Shown in pieces: positions 53,999 to 61,813 of a DNA stretch of 64,000 nucleotides (positions within the stretch are counted from its first letter, which is position 1; each line of letters starts with the position of its first letter). This stretch comes from JACJXF01 sp038316435 (GTDB lineage Bacteria; Bacteroidota; Bacteroidia; Bacteroidales; GCA-2748055), in assembly GCA_038316435.1 (NCBI GenBank), contig JBBQAQ010000006.1:1-64000 (forward strand). The letters are read 5' to 3'. The position numbers and the translations under genes are program-made. The notes below the pieces were generated by a model that worked only from the letters and a program-made list of their open reading frames with translations, ran no database searches and was not told the DNA's origin.

Positions 53999-54290
53999 AC
54001 ATGCGGGGTTTAAACCCCTCCTGTTTAATGTGGTGAGAACCTAAAAATCAGCGTTTTTATTTTTTTTTTTGAAATTGCCGATTTATTTTCAAAAAACATG
54101 CGGGGGTTTAAACCCCTCCTGTTTAATGTGGTGAGAACCTAAAAATCAGCGTTTTTATTTTTTTTTTTGAAATTGCCGATTTATTTTCAAAAAACATGCG
54201 GGGTTTAAACCCCTCCTGTTTAATGTGGTGAGAACCTAAAAATCAGCGTTTATTAATTGTTTTTTTGAAAATAGCCAATAATTTTTGTCG
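53999..54290. repeat. Three tandem repeats of about 97 bp with an internal palindrome
   Basis: Units start at 53999, 54096 and 54194 (periods 97 and 98). Each begins ACATGCGGGGTTTAAACCCC, whose last 14 bases GGGGTTTAAACCCC form a perfect palindrome (the second unit has one extra G). Each continues TCCTGTTTAATGTGGTGAGA, then ACCTAAAAATCAGCG and a T-rich stretch. The third unit diverges after its first 60 bp. The array occupies the gap between the convergent zinc-ribbon and capA genes. Confidence 0.85.
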
Positions 54291-54299
54291 CAATCTTTT

Positions 54300-55385
54300 T
54301 TATTTTTTCAGATGATCCTCAGTATCTTCGCGGAAAGTTTTGAAATATAGTTGATCAGCCTCTGACATTTTGAACTTAGTGATCATGTTTTCCCAATCAT
54401 TTGCCGGTATTAACACAAATTCTTCACCACCACCTGCTTTTGGAGGTTTATACACAAAAACCGGATGAGTGCTAAAGTCTGTGACTTTGGTTTTTTCAGT
54501 TTTCTGTAATTCAATTTCCACCATTAATCCTCCGTCGCGGTATCTTTCTCCTTGGTTGGAGATAAAATTTCCTAGACTGTATACCACCAGAGTGTAAAAA
54601 CTGGTATCAGATGGATCCTTATAATATTTTCTAATTGGCTGGATTACATGAGGATGTGACCCGATAATACAATCAACCCCGTTTTTTATCAGGAAATCAG
54701 CGAGTGCGTTTTGCTGCTTATTTTCCAATCTCTGATATTCCAATCCCCAGTGAAGAGTTGCAATAATGAAATCCGGTGATGCTGTTTCTGCTTTGGCGAT
54801 ATCCGCCCTAATGATGCTGGTATCAATATAATTTATAATATTCGGATATTTCATAACCAATCCGTTTGTGCCATAGGTGTAATTAAGTATAGCAATTCGG
54901 ATGGAATTCTTTTCAATGATCAGAGGATATCCACTTTCACGCTGCACAGAATCTTTGAATGTGCCTGTTCTGATGATTCCATTGTTATCGAGAACATCGA
55001 TAGTTCGTTCAACGCCTTTTTTGCCGCCGTCCAGAGAATGGTTGTTTGCCGTGATAAATAGGTCAAATCCTGCTTTTTTCGCTGCTAAAGCCAGTTCATC
55101 CGGACTTGAGAATTGCGGATAGCCTTTGTAAGGTTCACCGGCAAGCGTTACCTCAAGATTAAGTACTGCGATATCAGCAGAACTTACAAAATCTTTAATC
55201 TGACTGAAACAGGTGTCGTAATGATAAGTCCCTGTTTTTGAGTCGAGTGCGGATTTTATTTGTCCATCATGTCCCATCAGATCTCCGGCAAAAATTATTC
55301 GCAATTTGCTGGTGTCCTGTATCTGCGAAAAGGCAAGATTACATGACAGAACCGCAAGAAATAGTATCTGTATTTTTTTTACCAT
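54300..55385 (-). CDS. CapA-family exported protein, second copy
   Basis: A 361-residue exported protein with signal peptide (IQILFLAVLSCNLAFSQ). PGA_cap blocks are IIFAGDLMGHDGQIKSALDS, IAVLNLEVTLAGEPYKGYPQ, LFITANNHSLDGGKKGVERT, FIIATLHWGLEYQRLENKQQ, CIIGSHPHVIQPIRKYYKDP and LVVYSLGNFISNQGERYRDG. It is clearly related to the one at 50301-51371 but diverged (GHDGQ in place of LGTNY). Its 5' end overlaps the preceding TPM gene by 7 bp, so it is the last gene of a lemA-TPM-TPM-capA run. Confidence 0.9.
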   Translation of the reverse strand: MVKKIQILFLAVLSCNLAFSQIQDTSKLRIIFAGDLMGHDGQIKSALDSKTGTYHYDTCFSQIKDFVSSADIAVLNLEVTLAGEPYKGYPQFSSPDELALAAKKAGFDLFITANNHSLDGGKKGVERTIDVLDNNGIIRTGTFKDSVQRESGYPLIIEKNSIRIAILNYTYGTNGLVMKYPNIINYIDTSIIRADIAKAETASPDFIIATLHWGLEYQRLENKQQNALADFLIKNGVDCIIGSHPHVIQPIRKYYKDPSDTSFYTLVVYSLGNFISNQGERYRDGGLMVEIELQKTEKTKVTDFSTHPVFVYKPPKAGGGEEFVLIPANDWENMITKFKMSEADQLYFKTFREDTEDHLKK

Positions 55386-56146
55386 GAGCCGCCGGCGCCA
55401 CCACCACCGAAGCTACCACCGCCACCGCCTGAAAATCCACCAAATCCGCCTCCTCCAGAACTAAATCCCCCGAAACTTCCGCCATGAGAGTTACGTGAGC
55501 CACTGAGCAAGCCGAGTGCCAACCAGAAAGGAAGATTTTTACCAACTGAGCCGGAGCCACCAGAGCGGGATTTAAAAATAAGTAAAAAGAGAATAATGAG
55601 AAAAATTATTCCTGCAATAGCGCTTCCCTCAGCGGGTTTTTTCTTATACTGATCTCCAGTAAAAACACCGGAAAGGAGGTTCATAATTACAGTTGTTCCG
55701 TTATCAAGTCCCTGATAATACTGACCGTTTTTGAATGCGGGTTTTATCTCATTCTCGATAATCCTCTTATTTACTGCATCAGGGACGAATTCTTCAAGTC
55801 CGTAGCCGGTTGCAATCCAAATCTGCCTGTCGGCCGGATAAATAAGGATAAGCATACCATTTTCTTTGCCTTTCTGGCCAACTCCCCATGTCTGCCCTAT
55901 TTCAGAAGCAAGTGTTGAAATTGGCTGGTCGCCGTGCTCATCAATGGTAACCACAAAAATCTGAGTGCTAGTTGAATCCTCGTAGTATCCCAGTTTGGAG
56001 TTCAGCGCCATTGCCTCATCGGCAGTTAAAAGTTTTGCAAAATCATTAACCCATGCGGTCGGCTTTTCAGGAAAGACGCTGCTTTGAGCGGATAACAGAT
56101 TAATTGCAAGAAAAGCAGTAGTTAGAATGATAAGTATTTTTCGCAT
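55379..56146 (-). CDS. TPM-domain exported protein (YgcG type)
   Basis: A 255-residue exported membrane protein. The ATG at 56144-56146 begins MRKILIILTTAFLAINLLSA, a proper signal peptide, and lies 4 bp after the upstream TPM stop; the frame continuing to 56206 is not used. The TPM domain (about 25-165) has VNDFAKLLTADEAMALNSKL, QIFVVTIDEHGDQPI and LILIYPADRQIWIATGYGLE then FKNGQYYQGLDNGTTVIMNL. A membrane helix (about 185-200) precedes a Gly/Ser/Phe-rich tail (GGGGFGGFSGGGGG). Such proteins accompany LemA. The function is thought to relate to photosystem/phosphatase-like TPM but is unproven in Bacteroidota. Confidence 0.9.
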   Translation of the reverse strand: MRKILIILTTAFLAINLLSAQSSVFPEKPTAWVNDFAKLLTADEAMALNSKLGYYEDSTSTQIFVVTIDEHGDQPISTLASEIGQTWGVGQKGKENGMLILIYPADRQIWIATGYGLEEFVPDAVNKRIIENEIKPAFKNGQYYQGLDNGTTVIMNLLSGVFTGDQYKKKPAEGSAIAGIIFLIILFLLIFKSRSGGSGSVGKNLPFWLALGLLSGSRNSHGGSFGGFSSGGGGFGGFSGGGGGSFGGGGAGGSW

Positions 56147-56150
56147 AAGG

Positions 56151-56591
56151 CTATTTTTTACCGAAAGAAATTTCATCGGATAGTTCGTTGACATCATTTT
56201 TTTCAAATGGGAAATGAGCTTTAAGTTGTTCGCCGGCAGTTAATATCCCCTGAGATAATCCCTCTGCAAACTTGCCTTGAGCAAATGTATCTTTCATAGT
56301 TTCTTTAATTTGATCCCAGAAATCAGGAGGTACTTTTGCGTTGATTCCAGCATCACCAAGTATTGCGAATTGCCTGTTTCCGATTGCGAGGTAAAACAAT
56401 ACACCATTACGTTTCTCTGTTTTGTGCATTCCCAGGTACTCGAAAAGATAAGCAGCCCGGTCGAGAACTTCGCCTTTAATTGTTGTTTCAATATGAACCC
56501 GGATTTCGCCCGAAGTATTTCGTTCTGCCTCCCTAATGGCATTCTCAACCAGAGTTTTTTGCTCTTTATTTAAGAAATCAGATGCGCCCAT
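56151..56591 (-). CDS. TPM-domain protein lacking a signal peptide
   Basis: A 146-residue TPM domain: DFLNKEQKTLVENAIREAER, NTSGEIRVHIETTIKGEV, GVLFYLAIGNRQFAILGDAG and DFWDQIKETMKDTFAQGKFA. There is no signal peptide or membrane helix, in contrast with its exported neighbour. It is followed 4 bp later by the exported TPM gene and preceded 151 bp upstream by lemA. The pair might act as cytosolic and periplasmic counterparts; this is inference. Confidence 0.88.
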   Translation of the reverse strand: MGASDFLNKEQKTLVENAIREAERNTSGEIRVHIETTIKGEVLDRAAYLFEYLGMHKTEKRNGVLFYLAIGNRQFAILGDAGINAKVPPDFWDQIKETMKDTFAQGKFAEGLSQGILTAGEQLKAHFPFEKNDVNELSDEISFGKK

Positions 56592-56742
56592 ATTTTAATA
56601 ATTTTAATATCAGTAATTTAAGCTATAGTAATAAACCAAATAACCATTCAATTATTGTATCGACACAGGCTACTCTGATTATTAATGTGTTATTGTATAA
56701 TCAGAGCAAGCTGTGGCAATTATTCTCTACTTGAATTTTACA

Positions 56743-57321
56743 CTAGAATTTTACAGCAGGAGCTTTTTCAGCACCTTCGTCGGCTGAAAAGTATCCTCTT
56801 TCTTTAAATCCAAAGATCATAGCGATAAGGTTTCTTGGGAAAACTCTTCTGGCAGTGTTATAAGCACCAACCATGTCATTGAATTTTTTTCTTTCAAAGC
56901 TGATACGGTTTTCAGTACCTTCCAACTGAGCCTGAAGTTCAAGGAAATTCTGATTTGCTTTCAGATCGGGATATTGTTCAACTACAACCATTAATTTTGC
57001 AAGTGAAGATGATAAACCATTCTGTGCAGATTGAAAGTTCTGAATAGCTTCAGGTGACATGTTAGATGGGTCAATAGTAACACTGGTAGCTTTTGCACGT
57101 GCTTCGATTACAGCGGTAAGAGTTGATTTTTCAAAATTTGCGTAACCTTTCACAGTTTCAACAAGATTTGGAATTAGATCAGCTCTTCTCTGGTAAGCGT
57201 TTTCTACCTGTGACCATGCCTGATTGATAGCTTCATCCTGAGTAACCAGTTTGTTATAACCACAACCCGATAAAAATGGTAAAGCCATTACAACAATAAG
57301 AATTTTAAATGCGTTCTTCAT
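56743..57321 (-). CDS. LemA-family lipoprotein
   Basis: A 192-residue protein with a lipobox ending LPFLSGC (lipidation at C20). The LemA core is QAWSQVENAYQRRADLIPNL, VETVKGYANFEKSTLTAVIE and ARAKATS, then the YNTARRVFPRNLIAMIFGF segment and the end ADEGAEKAPAVKF. It is helical throughout. It is grouped with two TPM genes and capA on the minus strand, a common lemA-TPM arrangement. Function unknown. Confidence 0.93.
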   Translation of the reverse strand: MKNAFKILIVVMALPFLSGCGYNKLVTQDEAINQAWSQVENAYQRRADLIPNLVETVKGYANFEKSTLTAVIEARAKATSVTIDPSNMSPEAIQNFQSAQNGLSSSLAKLMVVVEQYPDLKANQNFLELQAQLEGTENRISFERKKFNDMVGAYNTARRVFPRNLIAMIFGFKERGYFSADEGAEKAPAVKF

Positions 57322-57451
57322 TTTCTTTTTTTTTATAAAGGTATAAGAATAAATAGGAAAAAATGTTCAGTTATTTGCTTAGTATGACAAAAAGTGTTCC
57401 ATTGCAATCAGACGAATCAGTGCGCAATAAGTTACAGGCTGTCTATTATTG

Positions 57452-57468
57452 CTTACCTGACGGGTAAG
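57452..57468. promoter_or_regulatory. Palindrome CTTACC-N5-GGTAAG
   Basis: A 6-bp inverted repeat (57452-57457 and 57463-57468) in the 293-bp gap between lemA and hutU. It could be an operator site of either divergent gene. No regulator is known here, so this is weak. Confidence 0.3.
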
Positions 57469-57589
57469 TAATGGATCAATGATTCTGCTGTATTCAGGCT
57501 AACTGAGGCATTATGGCCTTCTCAGATCATTTATGAAGTCAGGATTAATATTTATCATTGCATTTTCACTTTATAAATATTAATTGTTT

Positions 57590-57597
57590 TAATTTTG
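57590..57597 (+). promoter_or_regulatory. Candidate -7 element TAATTTTG for hutU
   Basis: TAATTTTG matches TAnnTTTG exactly and ends 18 bp before the chosen hutU ATG. No good TTTG is found at the usual distance upstream. Confidence 0.45.
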
Positions 57598-57614
57598 TAT
57601 CAAAGCGGAATACC

Positions 57615-59639
57615 ATGACAGATAAAGAGTTTAGAGAATGTGTACTTCAGGGGATACCGGATTTTCTTCCCCCGAAAAAAGAATACAATAGAGATAGTAA
57701 CCATGCTCCGAAAAGAAAGGACATATTGTCAGTTCCGGAGAAAAAACTGGCTATAAACAACGCTTTAAGGTACTTTCCAAGTCAATTTCATGCCGAACTG
57801 TCAAAAGAATTTTTGAAGGAACTAGAGACTTACGGAAGGATTTACATGTACCGGTTTAAACCCGATTACCGAATTTATGCCAGACCGCTGAATGAATATC
57901 CCCACACTTCGCTGCATGCTGCTGCCATAATGCACATGCTAAGCAATAACTTGGATGAAACAGTGGCGCAACACCCTAACGAATTAATAACTTATGGCGG
58001 AAATGGGGCAGTATTTCAGAATTGGGCTCAATACCTTCTTACCATGAAATACCTTGCCATCATGAACGATGAGCAAACCCTAGTCTTATACAGCGGACAT
58101 CCTATGGGATTATTTCCTTCTCACCGAGATGCGCCCAGAGTGGTAGTTACCAATGGTATGGTGATACCTAATTACTCAAAGCCTGATGATTACGAAAAGT
58201 TTAATGCTTTGGGAGTATCGCAATACGGACAAATGACAGCGGGTTCATTCATGTATATTGGTCCGCAAGGCATTGTTCATGGAACAACCATTACGGTACT
58301 AAATGCAGGACGAAGAAAATCTGTTCCGGAATTGAACGACTTGTCAGGGAAAGTCTTTGTTACCAGCGGTCTCGGGGGTATGTCGGGCGCACAGCCGAAA
58401 GCTACTGTCATTGCAGGAGGAATCTGCGTTATTGCTGAAGTGAACCCCAAAGCTTTGAAGACCCGGCATGAACAAGGCTGGGTTGATGAGATTTTCGTTG
58501 ATCTCAGTGAGGTGATTACCAGAATGAAGAAAGCTCAAAAGAACAAAGAAGCCGTTTCTATTGCATATTTAGGAAATGTAGTTGATTTATGGGAAAAGCT
58601 GGCGGAAGAAAATTGCATGATTGATCTTGGATCCGATCAGACAAGTCTCCATAATCCTTTTGCAGGGGGATATTATCCGGCAGGTTTAAGTTTTGAAGAG
58701 TCTAATATTATGATGGCAGAAGAGCCTGAAAAGTTTAAAACGAAAGTATATGAATCGCTCAGACGACAGGTAAAAGCCATTGATACATTGTGTAAAAGGG
58801 GGATGTATTTCTGGGATTATGGGAATGCATTTCTTCTTGAGGCCGGAAGGGCAGGAGCAGATGTTTTTGATGCAAAAGGCGAATTTAGTTATCCATCTTA
58901 TGTCCAAGATATAATGGGTCCGTTGTTTTTCGATTATGGATTTGGACCTTTCCGCTGGGTTTGTACTTCTGCAAATCATGAAGACCTTAAAATAACTGAT
59001 GAAATTGCGCTTAAGATACTTGAAGAGATTGCAGTTGACGCACCTTCAGAAATCCTGATGCAATTAAAAGATAATATCAAATGGATCAAGGAAGCCGGTG
59101 AAAATAAACTTGTGGTAGGATCGCAAGCGAGGATTCTTTATGCAGATTGCGAAGGCAGGATAAAGATTGCCGAAGCATTTAATGACGCCATTAATAAGGG
59201 TATTATTTCCGCTCCGGTTGTACTTGGCAGGGATCACCATGATGTATCCGGCACAGACTCTCCCTACAGGGAAACTTCCAATATCTATGACGGCAGCAGA
59301 TTTACAGCGGATATGGCTATTCAGAATGTAATTGGAGATGCATTTCGTGGCGCCGGTTGGGTTTCAATTCATAACGGGGGAGGAGTAGGATGGGGTGAAG
59401 TGATCAATGGAGGATTTGGCATGGTTTTAGATGGAAGTAAAGACGCTGACCGGCGATTGAAAATGATGCTTAATTGGGATGTGAATAATGGTATCAGTAG
59501 GAGAAGCTGGGCAAGAAATAAAGCGGCTGTTTTTGCTATTAAAAGGGAAATGGAAAGGACAAATGGATTGTTGGTTACTTTGCCAAATATTGCGGATGAA
59601 GGGATGTTGGAGGGGCTCTTTGGAAAGGAAAAAAACTAA
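57615..59639 (+). CDS. hutU: Urocanate hydratase (HutU)
   Basis: NAD-dependent enzyme adding water to urocanate in histidine degradation; cytosolic. Starting at ATG 57615 the chain is 674 residues, longer than the 555-residue proteobacterial form but normal for the Bacteroidota type. Recognisable motifs are ELITYGGNGAVFQNWAQYL, QTLVLYSGHPMGLFPSHRDA, SGLGGMSGAQPKATVIAGG, YYPAGLSFEESN, and the C-terminal FRGAGWVSIHNGGGVGWGEV followed by MLNWDVNNGISRRSWARNKA. The longer frame from 57558 adds nonconserved residues and is rejected. No other hut gene is in the window. Confidence 0.93.
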   Translation: MTDKEFRECVLQGIPDFLPPKKEYNRDSNHAPKRKDILSVPEKKLAINNALRYFPSQFHAELSKEFLKELETYGRIYMYRFKPDYRIYARPLNEYPHTSLHAAAIMHMLSNNLDETVAQHPNELITYGGNGAVFQNWAQYLLTMKYLAIMNDEQTLVLYSGHPMGLFPSHRDAPRVVVTNGMVIPNYSKPDDYEKFNALGVSQYGQMTAGSFMYIGPQGIVHGTTITVLNAGRRKSVPELNDLSGKVFVTSGLGGMSGAQPKATVIAGGICVIAEVNPKALKTRHEQGWVDEIFVDLSEVITRMKKAQKNKEAVSIAYLGNVVDLWEKLAEENCMIDLGSDQTSLHNPFAGGYYPAGLSFEESNIMMAEEPEKFKTKVYESLRRQVKAIDTLCKRGMYFWDYGNAFLLEAGRAGADVFDAKGEFSYPSYVQDIMGPLFFDYGFGPFRWVCTSANHEDLKITDEIALKILEEIAVDAPSEILMQLKDNIKWIKEAGENKLVVGSQARILYADCEGRIKIAEAFNDAINKGIISAPVVLGRDHHDVSGTDSPYRETSNIYDGSRFTADMAIQNVIGDAFRGAGWVSIHNGGGVGWGEVINGGFGMVLDGSKDADRRLKMMLNWDVNNGISRRSWARNKAAVFAIKREMERTNGLLVTLPNIADEGMLEGLFGKEKN

Positions 59640-59650
59640 GGAAAAGTGCC

Positions 59651-59710
59651 AAGGTTTACGCTGAGCTCGCCGAAGTGAAAAAGGTTTACACTGAGCTTGT
59701 CGAAGTGAAA
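59651..59710. repeat. Two tandem 30-bp repeats with CTGAGCTTGTCGAAG core
   Basis: Units 59651-59680 and 59681-59710 both start AAGGTTTAC and contain CTGAGCTCGCCGAAG or CTGAGCTTGTCGAAG followed by GTGAAA. CTGAGCTTGTCGAAG is a widespread bacterial intergenic repeat word. They fill the gap between hutU and the small lipoprotein gene; a third, eroded unit may follow at 59711. Confidence 0.65.
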
Positions 59711-59763
59711 AAGCTTACAACAAACTACTCAGACTGAAAGCCCAACACAACAAAAAATGAAAT

Positions 59764-60171
59764 ATGAAACTCAATAAATATATAGTTGTAATACTTTTTG
59801 CAAGTTTGTCTTTCTCAGCTTGTGAAGGTTTATCGGATCTGCTATCTGATGATCCAAGGGATGCCTTTGTTGGGAACTGGAATGTTAAAGAAGATAACAC
59901 TCTTAAATCTACTGATTATTACGCAGTAAGCATTGAAAAATCTTTAAGCGATTCAACGGTTGTTTTTATTTCAAATTTCTATGCGATAAATGCTATAGTG
60001 GAAGCGGTAGTTACCGGAGGCAATATTACAGTTCCAAATCAAACCGTTTCAGGCTTTACAATTCAGGGATATGGCAGTATTTCGTTAAAGGGTAATTCTA
60101 TTGGCTGGTCTTATACGGTCAATTATAATAACGGATTAACGGATCCTGTAACCGCCACTTATACCAAATAG
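59764..60171 (+). CDS. Small lipoprotein, lipocalin-like
   Basis: A 135-residue exported protein with a lipobox (LSFSAC, lipidation at C20). The mature part is beta-rich and starts DAFVGNWNVKED, as in small lipocalin-like domains (a G-x-W near the N-terminus), with alternating hydrophobic strands to ATYTK. No specific family can be named. It is probably outer-membrane anchored. It starts behind the 30-bp repeats and converges with the thioredoxin gene, ending 2 bp from it. Confidence 0.75.
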   Translation: MKLNKYIVVILFASLSFSACEGLSDLLSDDPRDAFVGNWNVKEDNTLKSTDYYAVSIEKSLSDSTVVFISNFYAINAIVEAVVTGGNITVPNQTVSGFTIQGYGSISLKGNSIGWSYTVNYNNGLTDPVTATYTK

Positions 60172-60172
60172 C

Positions 60173-60505
60173 TTAAAAGAGCAGGCTGTAAGGTCTTTCA
60201 ATGCTCTTTTTAAGTTCATCAATAGAAATATTTCTGCTGATCCGAATAAATTCTTTCCCTTCAAAATAAACCAAAACAACTGGGATTGTGAAAATCCTCA
60301 GTTGGCCGGCTAACAGAGGTGATTGTTCAATGTCGATATAAAACGCCCTGAAAAGTGGAAATTCTTTTCCCAGCAAATCCAGAATTTTTGGTTTGAGAAC
60401 TTTACAGACACTGCATGTTTGTGTTGAGAAGTAGAAAAGCGAGGCCATATTGGCGCTTTGTGCATTTTCAATTTCCAGGGGAGAGAATATCTGAGTATAA
60501 TTCAT
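60173..60505 (-). CDS. Thioredoxin-family protein with CSVC site
   Basis: A 110-residue single thioredoxin domain with no signal peptide. Active site C31-S-V-C34 in FYFSTQTCSVCKVLKPK, the Asp-containing AFYIDIEQSPLLAG strand and cis-Pro IFTIPVVLVYFEGKEF. The C-x-x-C dipeptide is Ser-Val rather than the Gly-Pro of classical thioredoxin, so its redox partner may differ. The start ATG is at 60505. Transcription converges with the lipoprotein gene. Confidence 0.87.
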   Translation of the reverse strand: MNYTQIFSPLEIENAQSANMASLFYFSTQTCSVCKVLKPKILDLLGKEFPLFRAFYIDIEQSPLLAGQLRIFTIPVVLVYFEGKEFIRISRNISIDELKKSIERPYSLLF

Positions 60506-60683
60506 TACAAATATTTAGGTTTCAAGCGATTTAGAGAAAAAAGGTCTGTTTAATAGCATAACTGGACATTTTTCACGCAACCAAATGTAGTGTTTTTGCA
60601 GTCTTATTATTAACTTTCAATTTGTTTCCTGCATTACATCATTTGATGTGAACAGGAAATTTATTCGGCAAAAAATAACAGAC

Positions 60684-60884
60684 ATGGACGAACTCATAGA
60701 GATGTACAGGCAAACCATTAAGGGTGTGAATTTCAGAGCTGATAAAAAGCTATTAAAGAAAAATAATTTTTCAGAGATGAAATGGGTTAGTTTTTTGAAT
60801 TTGGTAGAAGAGCTAGAGCTTAATGAAGAGGGAATCAGGATTTTACTCGAAGAGATACGATCTGGCAGGGTAGGATTGCGTTGA
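60684..60884 (+). CDS. Possible small protein, unknown
   Basis: A 66-residue helical frame beginning MDELIEMYRQTIKGVNFRAD and ending LEEIRSGRVGLR, starting at ATG 60684 (an upstream GTG at 60648 is possible). It has an amphipathic, charged composition as a real small protein might, but no family is recognised and the antisense frame 60617-60979 looks less plausible. It stands alone between the thioredoxin gene and the tRNA. Low confidence. Confidence 0.35.
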   Translation: MDELIEMYRQTIKGVNFRADKKLLKKNNFSEMKWVSFLNLVEELELNEEGIRILLEEIRSGRVGLR

Positions 60885-61009
60885 TATGGAACTTTTGGAT
60901 TGTATAGAACAATTTGAGGCATTATTGGGGAAGGATATGTTTGTCTGCATTCAATGAAAATTTCTCTACAATTCCGCAAAAAATAAATACGATAATTTTC
61001 AATTTTTTC

Positions 61010-61040
61010 TTTGTCGTTAAATTTATCTGGATTATATTTG
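61010..61040 (+). promoter_or_regulatory. Bacteroidota-type promoter for tRNA-Val
   Basis: TTTG (61010-61013), a 19-bp spacer and TATATTTG (61033-61040) fit the consensus exactly. It is 70 bp upstream of the tRNA, leaving a leader to be processed. Confidence 0.7.
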
Positions 61041-61109
61041 CAGCCGCTTTGAGGGTTTCTTAGGTTAATAGAATAACTATTAAATTCGGAAAAGTTAGAT
61101 TGAAGTATT

Positions 61110-61184
61110 GGGAGCTTAGCTCAGCTGGTTCAGAGCATCTGCCTTACAAGCAGAGGGTCGCTGGTTCGAACCCAGCAGTTCCCA
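61110..61184 (+). tRNA. tRNA-Val (anticodon TAC)
   Basis: A 75-nt cloverleaf. Acceptor stem GGGAGCT pairs with AGTTCCC (61177-61183) with one G-T, and A at 61184 is the discriminator. D arm contains AGCTCAGCTGGTTCAGAGC; anticodon stem TCTGC/GCAGA with loop CTTACAA gives TAC (61145-61147), decoding Val; variable loop GGGTC; T arm GCTGG-TTCGAAC-CCAGC. CCA is not encoded. A hairpin terminator follows 6 bp later. Confidence 0.92.
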
Positions 61185-61190
61185 CAAACG

Positions 61191-61226
61191 AATAACCCCA
61201 TGAATAAAATTATGGGGTTATTTTTG
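61191..61226 (+). terminator. Terminator after tRNA-Val
   Basis: AATAACCCCAT (61191-61201) and ATGGGGTTATT (61212-61222) form a perfect 11-bp stem with a 10-nt loop, followed by a T run. Confidence 0.8.
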
Positions 61227-61230
61227 TTTT

Positions 61231-61297
61231 TAGCTGGTTCAGAGCTTCCCGACTGGCAAGTCGGGAGGGTCGCTGGTTCGAACCCAGCAGTTCCCAC
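61231..61297 (+). pseudogene. Truncated tRNA-Val copy with altered anticodon arm
   Basis: A partial second copy 5 bp after the terminator. It has AGCTGGTTCAGAGC of the D arm but no acceptor 5' strand or D-stem start. The anticodon arm is replaced by a 20-nt 8-bp hairpin, TCCCGACT then GGCA then AGTCGGGA, where the real tRNA has 17 nt. From the variable loop to the acceptor 3' end the 33 bases 61265-61297 are identical to 61153-61185. It cannot fold as a functional tRNA. It is either a recombination relic or an attachment-site-like duplication. Confidence 0.75.
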
Positions 61298-61437
61298 TTA
61301 AAAAATCAACCGTTTGCAATGTGCTGGATGCGCTGGATTGTTGGCCGGGAGGGACTATTCTTCTGGTTTTCTTTTCTAACCCAGCGCTTTCCTTGGTTTT
61401 GGATTATCTTGCTTTTCAGTAATAAATACAATTAGTT

Positions 61438-61473
61438 AAAATTGGGTATCACAATTTGTGATACCCAATTTTT
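61438..61473. terminator. Perfect 16-bp hairpin with T run
   Basis: AAAATTGGGTATCACA (61438-61453) pairs perfectly with TGTGATACCCAATTTT (61457-61472) over a 3-nt loop, followed by T. It could terminate transcription from either side. No gene end is adjacent, suggesting debris of a former unit. Confidence 0.7.
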
Positions 61474-61813
61474 CCAAGTGGATGCAACTTTTCCAGCTTG
61501 CTCTGCAGGCCAACAAGATTATTTAGTTTTCGCCTTCAGTTCGTCCTTCTTTGCTCACCGCTCACTTTATACATGGCTTTGTTTCTGGTTTTTGAACTTA
61601 CAGAAGATATGGCAGAATTGAGCATTTCCTCCAAGCCATAATGTCAGAAAAGCTGAAATCTCTGCTAGGGGAGGTGAAATTTTTGAAAGATATAAGTGGG
61701 GGTGAAGGGATACTTAAATAATGAAACTGAAAACACAATTAATCATGATGGATTTAGACAAGCGCATTCAGGAACAGCATATTATTAATTTCGACTCGAC
61801 GGCTTTATCTCCG
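61474..61813. other. Gene-poor interval before the AAA remnant
   Basis: Contains only short frames, such as MALFLVFELTEDMAELSISS and MSEKLKSLLGEVKFLKDISG (61641-61721), with no recognisable family, plus a 72-residue frame (61721-61939) that is mostly antisense to the AAA remnant. Probably eroded mobile or accessory DNA. Confidence 0.4.

Noticed and set aside
53999..54290. CRISPR array
   Set aside because: Only three units, period about 97 bp with no short repeats and unique spacers, and no cas gene nearby; it is a simple tandem duplication.
57558..57614. Longer HutU start
   Set aside because: The added residues are not conserved and lie across the probable promoter element at 57590-57597.
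60617..60979. Minus-strand 120-residue frame opposite the small protein
   Set aside because: Low-complexity serine-rich translation without motifs, less plausible than the plus-strand frame at 60684-60884.
61231..61297. Second functional tRNA gene
   Set aside because: The acceptor 5' strand and part of the D arm are missing and the anticodon arm is a 20-nt hairpin of the wrong size.
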